Assembly: GCF_016863655.1 (NCBI RefSeq)
Contig: NZ_BOPH01000093.1
Coordinates: 1-64,000, forward strand
Direction of reading: 5' to 3'
DNA length: 64,000 nucleotides
DNA from: Virgisporangium ochraceum
Lineage (GTDB): Bacteria > Actinomycetota > Actinomycetes > Mycobacteriales > Micromonosporaceae
Positions 33,604 through 42,135 of this stretch are shown piece by piece (the first letter of the stretch is position 1; each line of letters starts with the position of its first letter). Made by a program: the position numbers and the translations under genes. Under the pieces are notes generated by a model, which was not told the DNA's origin, searched no databases, and saw only the letters and a list, made by a program, of their open reading frames with translations.

Positions 33604-33643
33604 CTAGGGCGTGTCCGGCAAGGATCCACCGGACACGCCCTAG
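33604..33643. terminator. 15-bp perfect inverted repeat overlapping the ABC gene stop
   Basis: CTAGGGCGTGTCCGG (33604-33618) and CCGGACACGCCCTAG (33629-33643) flank a 10-bp spacer. The right arm contains the TAG of the minus-strand ABC gene. It could be a terminator without a U-tract, or a leftover pair of transposon-like ends, since it is bounded by CTAG on both sides. Confidence 0.6.
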
Positions 33644-34320
33644 CGGCGCACCCCGGTCCGCTTGTCCGACATAAGCCGACCGTCGGCGAGGGTCAGTACC
33701 CGGTCGGCGGCGGAAATCACCGCCTCGTCGTGGCTGGAGATCAGCACCACGTTCCCGGCGTAGGCGTGCGCCCGCAGGATGCCGATCACAAGCTCGATGC
33801 GGCCGCGGTCCTGGTGGCCGGTGGGCTCGTCGCCCAGCAGCAGCGGCGGATGCAGGCGCAGCGCCCGGGCCACCGCCGTGCGCTGCTGCTCGCCGCCCGA
33901 GGTCATCGACGGGTACCGGTCGGCCAGGTGCCCGATCTCGAACCTCGCCAGCAGGTCGTCGGCGGGCTCGCCGCGCTCGGCCGCGGCCGGCGGGTCGAGG
34001 AGTGCCGGCAGGTCGACGTTCTCGCGCACGCTCATCTCGTCGAGCAGGGCCAGCGCCTGGGGGACGAACGCCAGGTCGCGCCACGTCATCGCCAGCGGGT
34101 CGGAGCCGGTGGGCAGCGGCGAGTCGAACCGGACCGTGCCGGCGTCGGCCGTCTCGAAGCCGGCCATGATCGACAGCAGCGTGGTCTTGCCGGACCCGGA
34201 CGGCCCGGCGGCCACGGTCAGCTCGCCCGGCGCGAGCACCAGCGAGACGTCGTCGAGCGCGGTGACCGTCTCCGACCCGCGCCGGAACCTCTTTGTGAGG
34301 TTCTCCACCACGACCGTCAT
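33640..34320 (-). CDS. ABC transporter ATPase (MacB/LolD type), second subunit
   Basis: The 226-residue ATPase has Walker A GPSGSGKTT near residue 38, the signature SGGEQQRTAVARAL near 137, and Walker B LLLGDEPTGHQD near 158. It is of the FtsE/LolD-like class that works with FtsX permeases. ATG at 34320 overlaps the preceding ATPase stop (ATGA), and its stop lies in an inverted repeat. With the neighbouring ATPase it probably forms a heterodimer that powers the FtsX-like permease for export or membrane remodelling. Confidence 0.9.
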   Translation of the reverse strand: MTVVVENLTKRFRRGSETVTALDDVSLVLAPGELTVAAGPSGSGKTTLLSIMAGFETADAGTVRFDSPLPTGSDPLAMTWRDLAFVPQALALLDEMSVRENVDLPALLDPPAAAERGEPADDLLARFEIGHLADRYPSMTSGGEQQRTAVARALRLHPPLLLGDEPTGHQDRGRIELVIGILRAHAYAGNVVLISSHDEAVISAADRVLTLADGRLMSDKRTGVRR

Positions 34321-34994
34321 GTGACCACCTGCCCGTCGCGCATCTGGATCACCTGGTCGGCCCGGCTCGCCACGGCCGGGTCGTGGGTGGCGGCGACCAC
34401 CGCCACGCCGGTCTCGGCGAGGACGGCGAACGCCGCGAGCACCGAGTCGACCGTGCCGTGGTCGAGCTGGCCGGTGGGCTCGTCGGCGACCAGCACCGCC
34501 GGTGGCCCGATCGCCGCGAACCCGATCGCCGTGCGCTGCTGCTCGCCACCGGAGAGCTGGTGCGGCAGGTGGTCGGCCCGGTCGGGCAGGCCGAGGCGCT
34601 CCAGCATCGCGGTCACCTCGCCCTTGTAGCCACGCAGACCGCGCAGCCTCGCGCCCAGCTCGAGGTGCTGGCGCACCGTGAGGTACTCGAGCAGGTTGTC
34701 GGCCGGGCTCTGGAACATGTAGCCGATCCGCTTGCGCCGCATCTTCACACGGCGCCCACGCGAGAGCCGGGTGACGTCGGTGCCGTCGATCAGCACCTCG
34801 CCGTTGTCGGCGCGGTCGACGCACGCGAGCAGCCGCAGCAGCGTCGACTTCCCCGACCCCGACGGACCCACCAGCGCCGTGAACGACCCGCGCTCCAGAA
34901 CGAGGTCGACCCCGCGCAGCGCCGGCACGTCGGTGGCGTCGAGGTGGTAGGCCCGCTCCACGCCCCGGCACGTCACAGCTTCAGGCGACTTCAC
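34317..34994 (-). CDS. ABC transporter ATPase (MacB/LolD type), first subunit
   Basis: The 225-residue ATPase has Walker A GPSGSGKST near residue 43, signature LSGGEQQRTAIGFA near 145, and Walker B VLVADEPTGQLDHG near 166. The GTG at 34994 overlaps the permease stop by 14 bp. Two different ATPase genes attached to a single large permease is less common than a homodimer. The substrate is unknown. Confidence 0.9.
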   Translation of the reverse strand: MKSPEAVTCRGVERAYHLDATDVPALRGVDLVLERGSFTALVGPSGSGKSTLLRLLACVDRADNGEVLIDGTDVTRLSRGRRVKMRRKRIGYMFQSPADNLLEYLTVRQHLELGARLRGLRGYKGEVTAMLERLGLPDRADHLPHQLSGGEQQRTAIGFAAIGPPAVLVADEPTGQLDHGTVDSVLAAFAVLAETGVAVVAATHDPAVASRADQVIQMRDGQVVT

Positions 34995-37620
34995 GTAGCA
35001 CCTCCGCGGGAGTGGCCCTGCCTACCCGGCGCTGGGCGTAACCGATGGCGAGCAGCGCGATGACGGCCACCGCCGCCGCCGTCACGGCCAGCACCGGATA
35101 CGGAACGGCGACGACCGTACCCGGTGGCAGCGTCGTGTTGATCTCGAACTCGTCGGACACGACCGACACGATTCCGAACGCCAGCGCGGTCCCGCCGGCG
35201 AGCCCGGCCACGAGCGGCGCCGACAGCTCGACGGCGAGCGCCGCGCGATGCGACCGCGGCCGCAGTCGCATCCGGCGCAGCAACGCGTACCCGCGGCGGT
35301 GCGCCGGTGCCCGGCTCTCCAGGTACAGCAGCAGCCCCACGGCCGTGATCAGGCCGGTGAGCAGCGACAACGCGGCCAGGTAGTCGAACGTGTAGGTGAC
35401 CGCCTCGAACACGGTGTCGCCGTAGAGCTCCCGCGCCACCGCGATGCGCGCCACCGGCAGCCCCGACCCGGCAAGCGCCTTGCGGATCTCCGCCGCGTCG
35501 CCGTGGATCCATAGCTGCGGCGTGCCGCGCTGCACCAGGTCGCCGGCGGTCTCCCGGGAGACCAGCATCGTGGGGTAGCTGCCCTGGCTCGCCATCAGCA
35601 GGTCGACCCGGGTGACCCGCATCGACGGGTACTCCCGCCCCACGTACGTGAGCTGCTGCTCGCCGCCCTTCAAGGGACGGGCACCGACCGCGCCACCGTC
35701 CCGGACGATCCTCATGGCCTCGTCGTCGGCAATGCCTATCGGACGGTCGTCCCACGCGGAGCGGCGGGTGAACGTCGCCGGGTCGATTACGAGGATGTCG
35801 GTCTGCACGCCACCGACCAGGACGCCGCTCACGCGCGTCACCTCGGTGGTGCTGTCCGCGAGCGACGGCGGCACGGCCGCCGGCTGCGCGAGCGTGACCA
35901 CGACGTCGGCACCGACCATGAACCCGGCCTCGGCCTGCAGGGTCGCGCGCACCGAGCCGTTCACCGTGGCCCCGTACGCGGCGAACGCGATCGGCACGGC
36001 CGTGGCGCCGGCGAGCATCGCGGCGATCGCCGCCTCCCGGCTGAGCCGCCGGCCCGCCAGGAACAGCGCCGGCCGCGTCGACCCGGGATGCCTGGCCCGC
36101 CGCCGCAGCCACCGGGTGCCGAGCCGGCCACCGAACGCGGCCAGCCCGATGATCACCAGGATCGGCACGATGAGCAGCCGGCCGGGCACCTGCGCGACCG
36201 TGCCGAACCCGTCGGCCTTCACCTCGGTGCTGTCGCTCAGCAGGAACCAGGCGCCGACCCCGGCCGCCACCAGGAGCAGCTCCCACGGCAGCCGGAACAG
36301 CTGGACGCGCCGGTGCCTGGTCACCACGTCGGTGAGCCACCGCGACCGCATGCCGGCCGCGACCGCGACCACCGCGAGCGCCGCCGCCAGCGCCGCCGCG
36401 GCCGCCAGCAGCGACCGCGGCCGGGCGTCGGCGGTGAGGACCGGCGACGGCCCGACGTTGCGCACCAGCAGCAACGCCGACCACCAGCCGAGCGCCGCAC
36501 CGGCCACGAGCGCCGGCAGCGCCTCCAGCAGCGCCTTGAAGCCCAGCGGAACCGGGCCCACGCCGTGCGCGGCCAGCACCGTCAGCTCCCGGCGCCGCCG
36601 CTGCACCCAGAACATGGCCGCGGCCGCGACCACCAGCAGGCCCACGGCGACGCCGGCCGCGGTGATCGCCACCACCGGCGGCACGAGGCTGCGGCGCACC
36701 AGGTCGGTGCGCGGCACGTACTGCGACATGTAGCCGATGAACGTCAGGCCCGCGTTGGTCATCGGGTCCTTCTGCAGCTCCTGCCGCATGTGCTCGACCC
36801 CGGCCGCGAGGTCGGCGGCCCGGCCGACGTCCAGCCCGGGGTCGCGCAGCAGGTAGTCGGCCTCGTGCCGGATCTGCGGGGCGCTGACCGCGAGCGCCTG
36901 GCTCATGTAGGTCGGCTCGTCCATCAGCACCAGCGGAGCGATGGGACGGTTGGAGAACTCCTGGCCGGGCTCACCCTCGTACAGCACCCGGTGGGCGCAC
37001 CAGTACGGGTCGAGCGGGAAGCTGCGCAGGTCGGTGTAGATCGCCGCGACCGGCACCGTGGCGTTGCGCGCCGCCTGCGTGCCGCCGCCGGCCCCGACGG
37101 TGCTGCGGCTGTAGCCGACGATCGTGAACTGGTCGCCGACCTTCAGCCCGTTCTGCTCGGCGAAGCGGTTGGGCAGCCACACGCCGGGACCGGTGCCGCC
37201 GCTGTCGACCCGCACGTGGTCGGCGAACCCGTCCCGGGTCATGACGTTGACGGGGCCGAGGTCCTTGGTGCCGCTGGCGCCGCCGGTGGTCATCCACACG
37301 CTGTTCACCGGGTCGCCGAGCCCCTCGGGCTTCAGCGCGGCCATCTTGTTCTCCCGGTACGCGATCAGCTCGGCGGGGCTGCCGGGCGCCGCGGTGCCGG
37401 GGGGCAGCTGGCCGAACCCGAGCGTCGCGGTGACGTGCGCGCCGGCGCTCCACTGGCACGACTGGGAGATCTGGTTCGAGAGCGCGGCGTTGCGCGCGGA
37501 GGAGAGGAACAACGGGGCCGCCGCCGCGGGCAGTGTCGCGACGAAGGCGGCGGCCAGCAGCGCGAACGCTACGCCGGGACGGGTGAACAGCAGTAGCGGT
37601 GCGCGGAGCCAGGGCGTCAT
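34981..37620 (-). CDS. Large FtsX-like ABC permease
   Basis: The 879-residue membrane protein starts with a hydrophobic helix (FALLAAAFVATLPAAAAPLFL), followed by a long extracytoplasmic domain and the FtsX helices. It ends in a second FtsX module (FDYLAALSLLTGLITAVGLLLYLESRAP near 750-777), i.e. the duplicated layout of actinobacterial transporters. It is first in a three-gene operon with two ATPases. Related systems export lipoproteins, peptides or antibiotics; no specificity is visible. ATG at 37620. Confidence 0.89.
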   Translation of the reverse strand: MTPWLRAPLLLFTRPGVAFALLAAAFVATLPAAAAPLFLSSARNAALSNQISQSCQWSAGAHVTATLGFGQLPPGTAAPGSPAELIAYRENKMAALKPEGLGDPVNSVWMTTGGASGTKDLGPVNVMTRDGFADHVRVDSGGTGPGVWLPNRFAEQNGLKVGDQFTIVGYSRSTVGAGGGTQAARNATVPVAAIYTDLRSFPLDPYWCAHRVLYEGEPGQEFSNRPIAPLVLMDEPTYMSQALAVSAPQIRHEADYLLRDPGLDVGRAADLAAGVEHMRQELQKDPMTNAGLTFIGYMSQYVPRTDLVRRSLVPPVVAITAAGVAVGLLVVAAAAMFWVQRRRRELTVLAAHGVGPVPLGFKALLEALPALVAGAALGWWSALLLVRNVGPSPVLTADARPRSLLAAAAALAAALAVVAVAAGMRSRWLTDVVTRHRRVQLFRLPWELLLVAAGVGAWFLLSDSTEVKADGFGTVAQVPGRLLIVPILVIIGLAAFGGRLGTRWLRRRARHPGSTRPALFLAGRRLSREAAIAAMLAGATAVPIAFAAYGATVNGSVRATLQAEAGFMVGADVVVTLAQPAAVPPSLADSTTEVTRVSGVLVGGVQTDILVIDPATFTRRSAWDDRPIGIADDEAMRIVRDGGAVGARPLKGGEQQLTYVGREYPSMRVTRVDLLMASQGSYPTMLVSRETAGDLVQRGTPQLWIHGDAAEIRKALAGSGLPVARIAVARELYGDTVFEAVTYTFDYLAALSLLTGLITAVGLLLYLESRAPAHRRGYALLRRMRLRPRSHRAALAVELSAPLVAGLAGGTALAFGIVSVVSDEFEINTTLPPGTVVAVPYPVLAVTAAAVAVIALLAIGYAQRRVGRATPAEVLREVA

Positions 37621-37824
37621 CGTCCTCCTATCACTGGTCTTGTAGTGACTCGCTCCTGTGCGCGCCGGCTGCGTCCGATATCAAAACGTGACCCACGCCG
37701 CGCGGTAATTGACCCCGCGCCTGCCCGGCCGTCCCGAGAGGACTATTCTGCGGACGACAGCAGAACCGCAGTTCAACGCGCCGGGTGCGGGGAAATCCCG
37801 GTGCTTGCGCGCAGGAGGCCGTTC

Positions 37825-39573
37825 GTGACCACCGTCGCACCAAAGCCGATCCAGACCCGGCCCTATCCGGTCCGGCGGGCCGTGAAGGGCTCGATGGTCG
37901 GCCGGTTGCTGCGCACCACCGACGCCAAGCTGATCGGCCTGATGTACCTGGTCACGTCGTTCGTCTGGTTCTTCGTGGGCGGGTTCCTGGCGCTGCTGAT
38001 GCGCGCCGAGCTGGCCCGGCCCGAGCTCCAGATCTTCTCGGTCGACCAGTACAACCAGCTGTTCACGATGCACGGCACGATCATGCTGCTGTTCTTCGCG
38101 ACGCCGATCGTGTTCGCCTTCGGCAACTTCGTGGTGCCACTGCAGATCGGCGCGCCCGACGTGTCGTTCCCGCGGTTGAACTCGTTCGCGTACTGGCTCT
38201 ACGCGTTCGGCAGCACGCTGGCCGTGCTCGGCTTCTTCACGCCGGGCGGCGCCGCCAACTTCGGGTGGACGGCCTACACCCCGCTCTCCGACGGCACGCA
38301 CTCGCCGGGCGTCGGCGCCGACATGTGGATCGTCGGTCTGGCCCTGTCGGGTCTGGGCACGATCCTCGGCGGCGTCAACATGATCACCACGATCCTCACG
38401 CTGCGGGCGCCCGGCATGACGATGTTCCGGATGCCGATCTTCACCTGGAACATCCTCATCACCAGCCTCCTGGTGATCATGGTGTTCCCGCTGCTCGCGG
38501 CCGCGCTGTTCGCGCTGGAGGCCGACCGGCGGCTCGGTGCGCACGTGTTCGCCACCGAAACCGGCGGACCCATGCTGTGGCAGCACCTGTTCTGGTTCTT
38601 CGGCCATCCCGAGGTGTACATCATCGCGTTGCCGTTCTTCGGCATCATCAGCGAGGTCATCCCGGTCTTCAGCCGCAAGCCGATCTTCGGCTACAAGGGC
38701 CTGGTCGGCGCGACGATCGCCATCGCGGGCCTGTCGCTGGCGGTGTGGGCGCACCACATGTTCGCCACCGGCCAGGTGCTCCTGCCGTTCTTCTCGTTCT
38801 TCACGTTCCTGATCGCCGTGCCCACGGGTATGAAGTTCTTCACCTGGATCGGCACGATGTGGCGCGGCCAGCTGACGTTCGAGACGCCGATGCTCTTCGC
38901 GGTCGGCTTCCTGGTGACGTTCCTCTTCGGTGGCCTGTCGGGCGTGCTGCTCGCCAGCCCGCCGATCGACTTCCACGTGTCCGACAGCTACTTCGTGGTG
39001 GCGCACTTCCACTACGTGCTCTTCGGCACGATCGTGTTCGCGGTGTTCGCCGGCGTCTACTTCTGGTTCCCGAAGATGTTCGGCCGCATGCTCGACGAGC
39101 GCCTAGGGAAGATCCACTTCTGGCTGACCATGATCGGGTTCCACACCACGTTCCTGATCCAGCACTGGCTGGGCAACCGCGGCATGCCCCGCCGGTACGC
39201 CGACTACCAGGTGGGCGACGGCTTCACCACCTGGAACATGATCTCCACCGTGGGCGCGTTCATCCTCGGCGCCTCGACGCTGCCGTTCATCTGGAACTGC
39301 TACAAGTCGTACAAGGCCGGCCGGGTCGTCGAGGTCGACGACCCGTGGGGTCACGGGATGTCGCTGGAGTGGGCCACGAGCTGCCCGCCCCCGCTGCGCA
39401 ACTTCGACCGCATGCCGCGGATCCGCTCCGAGCGGCCCGCCTTCGACGCGAAGTTCCCCGAGCACGCTCCCGGCCACTCCCTGAAGAGCCCACCGCCGGG
39501 TGGTGCCAAGCCCCTGTCCTCCGAGAGCGACGGTGGTGCCACCTACGAGGAGGACACGCCGTCCCGGCACTGA
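37825..39573 (+). CDS. ctaD: Cytochrome c oxidase subunit I (aa3 type)
   Basis: The 582-residue haem-copper oxidase core subunit has the haem a ligand His in FTMHGTIMLLFF near residue 91, Cu-B ligands His/Tyr in FGHPEVYIIAL near 267-271 and HH in WAHHMFATGQ near 316-317, and the haem ligands in VAHFHYVLFG near 402-404. It is the terminal oxidase of the respiratory chain in the cytoplasmic membrane. GTG at 37825 has AGGAGG at 37813. A hydrophilic C-terminal tail follows residue 520. A strong terminator follows; subunits II and III are not in the window. Confidence 0.96.
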   Translation: MTTVAPKPIQTRPYPVRRAVKGSMVGRLLRTTDAKLIGLMYLVTSFVWFFVGGFLALLMRAELARPELQIFSVDQYNQLFTMHGTIMLLFFATPIVFAFGNFVVPLQIGAPDVSFPRLNSFAYWLYAFGSTLAVLGFFTPGGAANFGWTAYTPLSDGTHSPGVGADMWIVGLALSGLGTILGGVNMITTILTLRAPGMTMFRMPIFTWNILITSLLVIMVFPLLAAALFALEADRRLGAHVFATETGGPMLWQHLFWFFGHPEVYIIALPFFGIISEVIPVFSRKPIFGYKGLVGATIAIAGLSLAVWAHHMFATGQVLLPFFSFFTFLIAVPTGMKFFTWIGTMWRGQLTFETPMLFAVGFLVTFLFGGLSGVLLASPPIDFHVSDSYFVVAHFHYVLFGTIVFAVFAGVYFWFPKMFGRMLDERLGKIHFWLTMIGFHTTFLIQHWLGNRGMPRRYADYQVGDGFTTWNMISTVGAFILGASTLPFIWNCYKSYKAGRVVEVDDPWGHGMSLEWATSCPPPLRNFDRMPRIRSERPAFDAKFPEHAPGHSLKSPPPGGAKPLSSESDGGATYEEDTPSRH

Positions 39574-39582
39574 CGTGAAAGG

Positions 39583-39606
39583 CCCCCACCGAGGTGGGGG
39601 TCTTTT
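39583..39606 (+). terminator. Rho-independent terminator of ctaD
   Basis: CCCCCAC-cgag-GTGGGGG gives a 7-bp GC stem followed by TCTTTTCG, 9 bp after the ctaD stop. Confidence 0.85.
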
Positions 39607-39663
39607 CGTTTCCGGGTTCGGGGTGCTCCGGCGGGCGACCGCCGATCGCCGCCGAACCTCCAT

Positions 39664-39724
39664 GATCGTCATTTGAGGAAAGAACCTGCAGTGGGACTTC
39701 ACTTTCCTTCCTCAGAACACGATC
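39664..39724. repeat. 61-bp GATC-bounded palindromic element, copy 1
   Basis: Outer arms GATCGT and ACGATC and inner arms TGAGGAA and TTCCTCA flank a central CTGCAG-containing loop. Copy 2 at 50588-50648 has exactly the same length and agrees at 41 of 61 positions, despite having different arm sequences. It is intergenic, downstream of ctaD. Confidence 0.7.
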
Positions 39725-39978
39725 TTGAAGTGGTCGCCGGGCCCGGGCGGCGTCACCCGTCCGGTGACATCCGGTAGCCGGCCACCACCGGACCGACCGT
39801 TCACCCGAGGACCGGGACAGCCGCGGCACGGTCGTGCCGATCGCCGACGCACCTCCGAGGCGGCCAGCCCCGAGGGGCCGTATCGGTCGGTGTGGCGTGG
39901 CCCTCACGGTCGGTGTGGCGCGGCCGGTGCACCGCGTCGTTCCTCGGCGCGCAGTCGCCGACCCCGACATCCGCACCG

Positions 39979-40716
39979 TCAGTCGAAGTAGTTGACCTTC
40001 CCCCGTGCCCGACCGGTGAGGTCGTTGGTCCAGGTCACCACGCCGTCCGGGGAGGCGCCGAGCAGGTTGCCCCCGACCGGTGCCGACCAGCGGCTCACCA
40101 CCTCGAACGGCTCCTCGACGGACGGCCGCACCGTCACCAGCAGCGGCGGCCCGTCGGGCATCGGCGCGAACGGAGCGGAGAACCCGACGTCCGGACGCGT
40201 GGTCAGGTCGACGACGCCCCCGAGGTCGTGCTGCCACCGCCGGTTGCCGGCCAGGTCGTAGGCCACCACCATCCGCCGGGAGCCGGCGGCGTCGTCGACG
40301 TACACGCCGGTGGGCGTCACCCGCGCGACGGGCGAGGCCGAGCGGACCGTGCCGCGCTCGGTGCCGGTGGTGAGATCGACCAGCGTGAGGTGGTCGCGGT
40401 CCCGGACGACCAGTGTGGTGCCCGTGACCGCCACGACCTCGGCAGTCGCCGCGGCGGGGGCCACCTGCCGCCAGCGCACCGCGCCGTCGGACCGGGCGAG
40501 AACCACCACCCCGGTCTCGCCCTGCACGACGACCGCGTCGCCCGTGGCCTGGCCCGACCGGGGCCGGCCGAGGTCGGCGGGCACCTCCACCGACCAGACC
40601 GGCGTGCGCCGGTCTCCGCCGTCGACCCCGGCCGGCGCCGCGTCGAGCGTGCACGCGGCCGCCGGCGCGACCGTGAGCAGGGCGGCGACCAGCGCGTTCG
40701 TGCGGACCCGGGGCAT
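39979..40716 (-). CDS. PQQ-type beta-propeller lipoprotein
   Basis: The 245-residue protein has a lipoprotein signal (MPRVRTNALVAALLTVAPAAAC, lipid Cys at 22). Propeller repeats follow: VVVLARSDGAVRWRQV, TLVVRDRDHLTLVDL, MVVAYDLAGNRRWQHDL. It should be anchored outside the membrane. The ATG at 40716 is taken because it opens a proper lipoprotein signal; an extended frame to 40869 does not. Function unknown. Confidence 0.8.
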   Translation of the reverse strand: MPRVRTNALVAALLTVAPAAACTLDAAPAGVDGGDRRTPVWSVEVPADLGRPRSGQATGDAVVVQGETGVVVLARSDGAVRWRQVAPAAATAEVVAVTGTTLVVRDRDHLTLVDLTTGTERGTVRSASPVARVTPTGVYVDDAAGSRRMVVAYDLAGNRRWQHDLGGVVDLTTRPDVGFSAPFAPMPDGPPLLVTVRPSVEEPFEVVSRWSAPVGGNLLGASPDGVVTWTNDLTGRARGKVNYFD

Positions 40717-41060
40717 GGTCGCCGACCGTATCAGCGGAAGTCGATTTTCCGGATCGGGCCGGACCGGCGGCCACCCGTCCGGGTCATTATCTGAGAACTC
40801 ACAGGAAACCCGGGAAGTAGACGGTGATCGACGATCGGAAGGTCTCGACCCGCGGAATGCGCTGATCATGGGGGTTGTGGAAGCCGCCGAACCGCCAAAT
40901 CGTCGGTGATCTCGTTGTGGGGTGTCGCCGGAGCGTGACGGTAATTGACCCGGAGGGTGACCGTGCGTGATTCCGATGCTGGCGCGGGGGGCGGGCGTCC
41001 GCTACGCTCACCTTTCCTAGGGCACCAACCCTGGTGAACGTTTCCTCGGGAGCGAACGCA
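40717..41060. other. 344-bp intergenic region with promoter(s)
   Basis: No gene is visible. The region is upstream of both the lipoprotein and the STAS gene, so it must carry two promoters, but I see no clean -35/-10 pair. GGGAG at 41048-41052 is the ribosome site for the STAS start at 41061. Confidence 0.5.
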
Positions 41061-41450
41061 GTGAGTTTGTCGATCAAGACAGGCGCGCAGGCCGACCGCA
41101 CCTTCGTCATCACCCTGCGCGGCGAGGTGGACTACACCACCGCACAACAGTTCCGCGAAGAGGTATCCGCGCTGCTGGCCGCCGGCGAGTTCAAGGTGCT
41201 CGTCGTCGACCTGAAAGAGGTCTCGTTCCTCGACTCCACGGGAGTCGGCACGCTGGTCGTGGCGAGCCGCATCTGCGCCGACTTCGGCGTACGCATGCTG
41301 CTCCGCGACGTCAACCCGTTCATCGCGCGGCTGTTCTCGGTGCTCGGGGTGTCCGACGTTCTCGGGGTACCTGCTCCGGCGGGCGTCGTCGCCCAGCGCC
41401 GGCTACCCGGCCAGGTGGTTCCTGGCCAGGCAGCCATCCAACCGGTCTAG
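41061..41450 (+). CDS. STAS-domain anti-sigma-factor antagonist
   Basis: The 129-residue SpoIIAA/RsbV-like protein has the phospho-acceptor Ser59 in VSFLDSTGVGTLVVASR. It partners with an anti-sigma kinase to free stress or developmental sigma factors. The GTG at 41061 has GGGAG upstream; a GTG at 41034 would add nine residues (MNVSSGANA) without a visible ribosome site. The C-terminus extends about 15-20 residues (PAGVVAQRRLPGQVVPG) beyond the usual domain. No kinase or sigma gene is adjacent. Confidence 0.88.
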   Translation: MSLSIKTGAQADRTFVITLRGEVDYTTAQQFREEVSALLAAGEFKVLVVDLKEVSFLDSTGVGTLVVASRICADFGVRMLLRDVNPFIARLFSVLGVSDVLGVPAPAGVVAQRRLPGQVVPGQAAIQPV

Positions 41451-41570
41451 CACCGGATCACGCGTCGCCTCGGGCCGGTCCGCCGGCCTGAGGCCTTCTC
41501 TTTCCGGCCGCCCGCGCCGCGCCCACCGTCGGTGCCCGCGCCGCGCCCGCGGCCAGCACCGGGGGCCGGC

Positions 41571-42134
41571 TCAGGACCGCACGATCGGGGTGCCCACCAG
41601 GGTCACTCCCGCGTCGCGGAGCTGGTCGAGTGCCGTCGACACCGTCGCCTCCGCCACCCCGGCGGTGTGGTCGAGCAGCACCGTGGTCGCGAAGCCCTCC
41701 CGGGCCGCGTCGAGTGCCGTGGCGCGCACGCAGTGGTCGGTGGCGATGCCCACCACGTCGACCTCGGTGACCCCGCGCTCGCGCAGCCACGAGGCCAGCC
41801 TCTGCGAGCCGTTGAAGCCCTCGAACCCCGAGTACGCGGCGGCGTGCTCGCCCTTGGTGAACACGGCCTCCACCCGGTCGGTCGACAGCGCCGGGTGGAA
41901 CTCCACCCCGCCGGTGCCGACCACGCAGTGCACCGGCCACGAGTCCACGAAGTCGGGCGGGTTGCCGAAGTGGGCGCCCGGGTCGACGTGGTAGTCCTTC
42001 GTCGCCACCACGTGGTCGTACGAGCCCATCAGCGACGACACCGACGAAGCCACCGACGCGCCGCCGGCCACGGCCAGCGAGCCGCCCTCGCAGAAGTCGT
42101 TCTGTACGTCCACCACGATCAGTGCGCGGGTCAT
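41571..42134 (-). CDS. pncA: Nicotinamidase (pyrazinamidase)
   Basis: The 187-residue isochorismatase-fold amidohydrolase has a catalytic triad Asp in VVDVQNDF (residue 8), Lys in FTKGEHAAAYS near 91, and Cys in IATDHCVRATA near 138. It converts nicotinamide to nicotinate in NAD salvage. ATG at 42134 begins 1 bp after the pncB stop; its ribosome site GGAGG lies within pncB. It is the second gene in a pncB-pncA operon. Confidence 0.94.
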   Translation of the reverse strand: MTRALIVVDVQNDFCEGGSLAVAGGASVASSVSSLMGSYDHVVATKDYHVDPGAHFGNPPDFVDSWPVHCVVGTGGVEFHPALSTDRVEAVFTKGEHAAAYSGFEGFNGSQRLASWLRERGVTEVDVVGIATDHCVRATALDAAREGFATTVLLDHTAGVAEATVSTALDQLRDAGVTLVGTPIVRS

Positions 42135-42135
42135 C

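Larger units (their letters stand above)
39574..39978. other. 405-bp intergenic region between ctaD and the PQQ lipoprotein
   Basis: It holds the ctaD terminator, the 61-bp palindrome, and a direct repeat (CGGTCGGTGTGGCGTGGCC at 39884-39902, near-identical at 39907-39925). No convincing gene is seen; open frames here have no familial sequence. Confidence 0.65.

Noticed and set aside
39725..39991. An 88-codon plus-strand frame downstream of the 61-bp palindrome
   Set aside because: Low-complexity Pro/Arg/Gly sequence spanning a direct repeat; no ribosome site.
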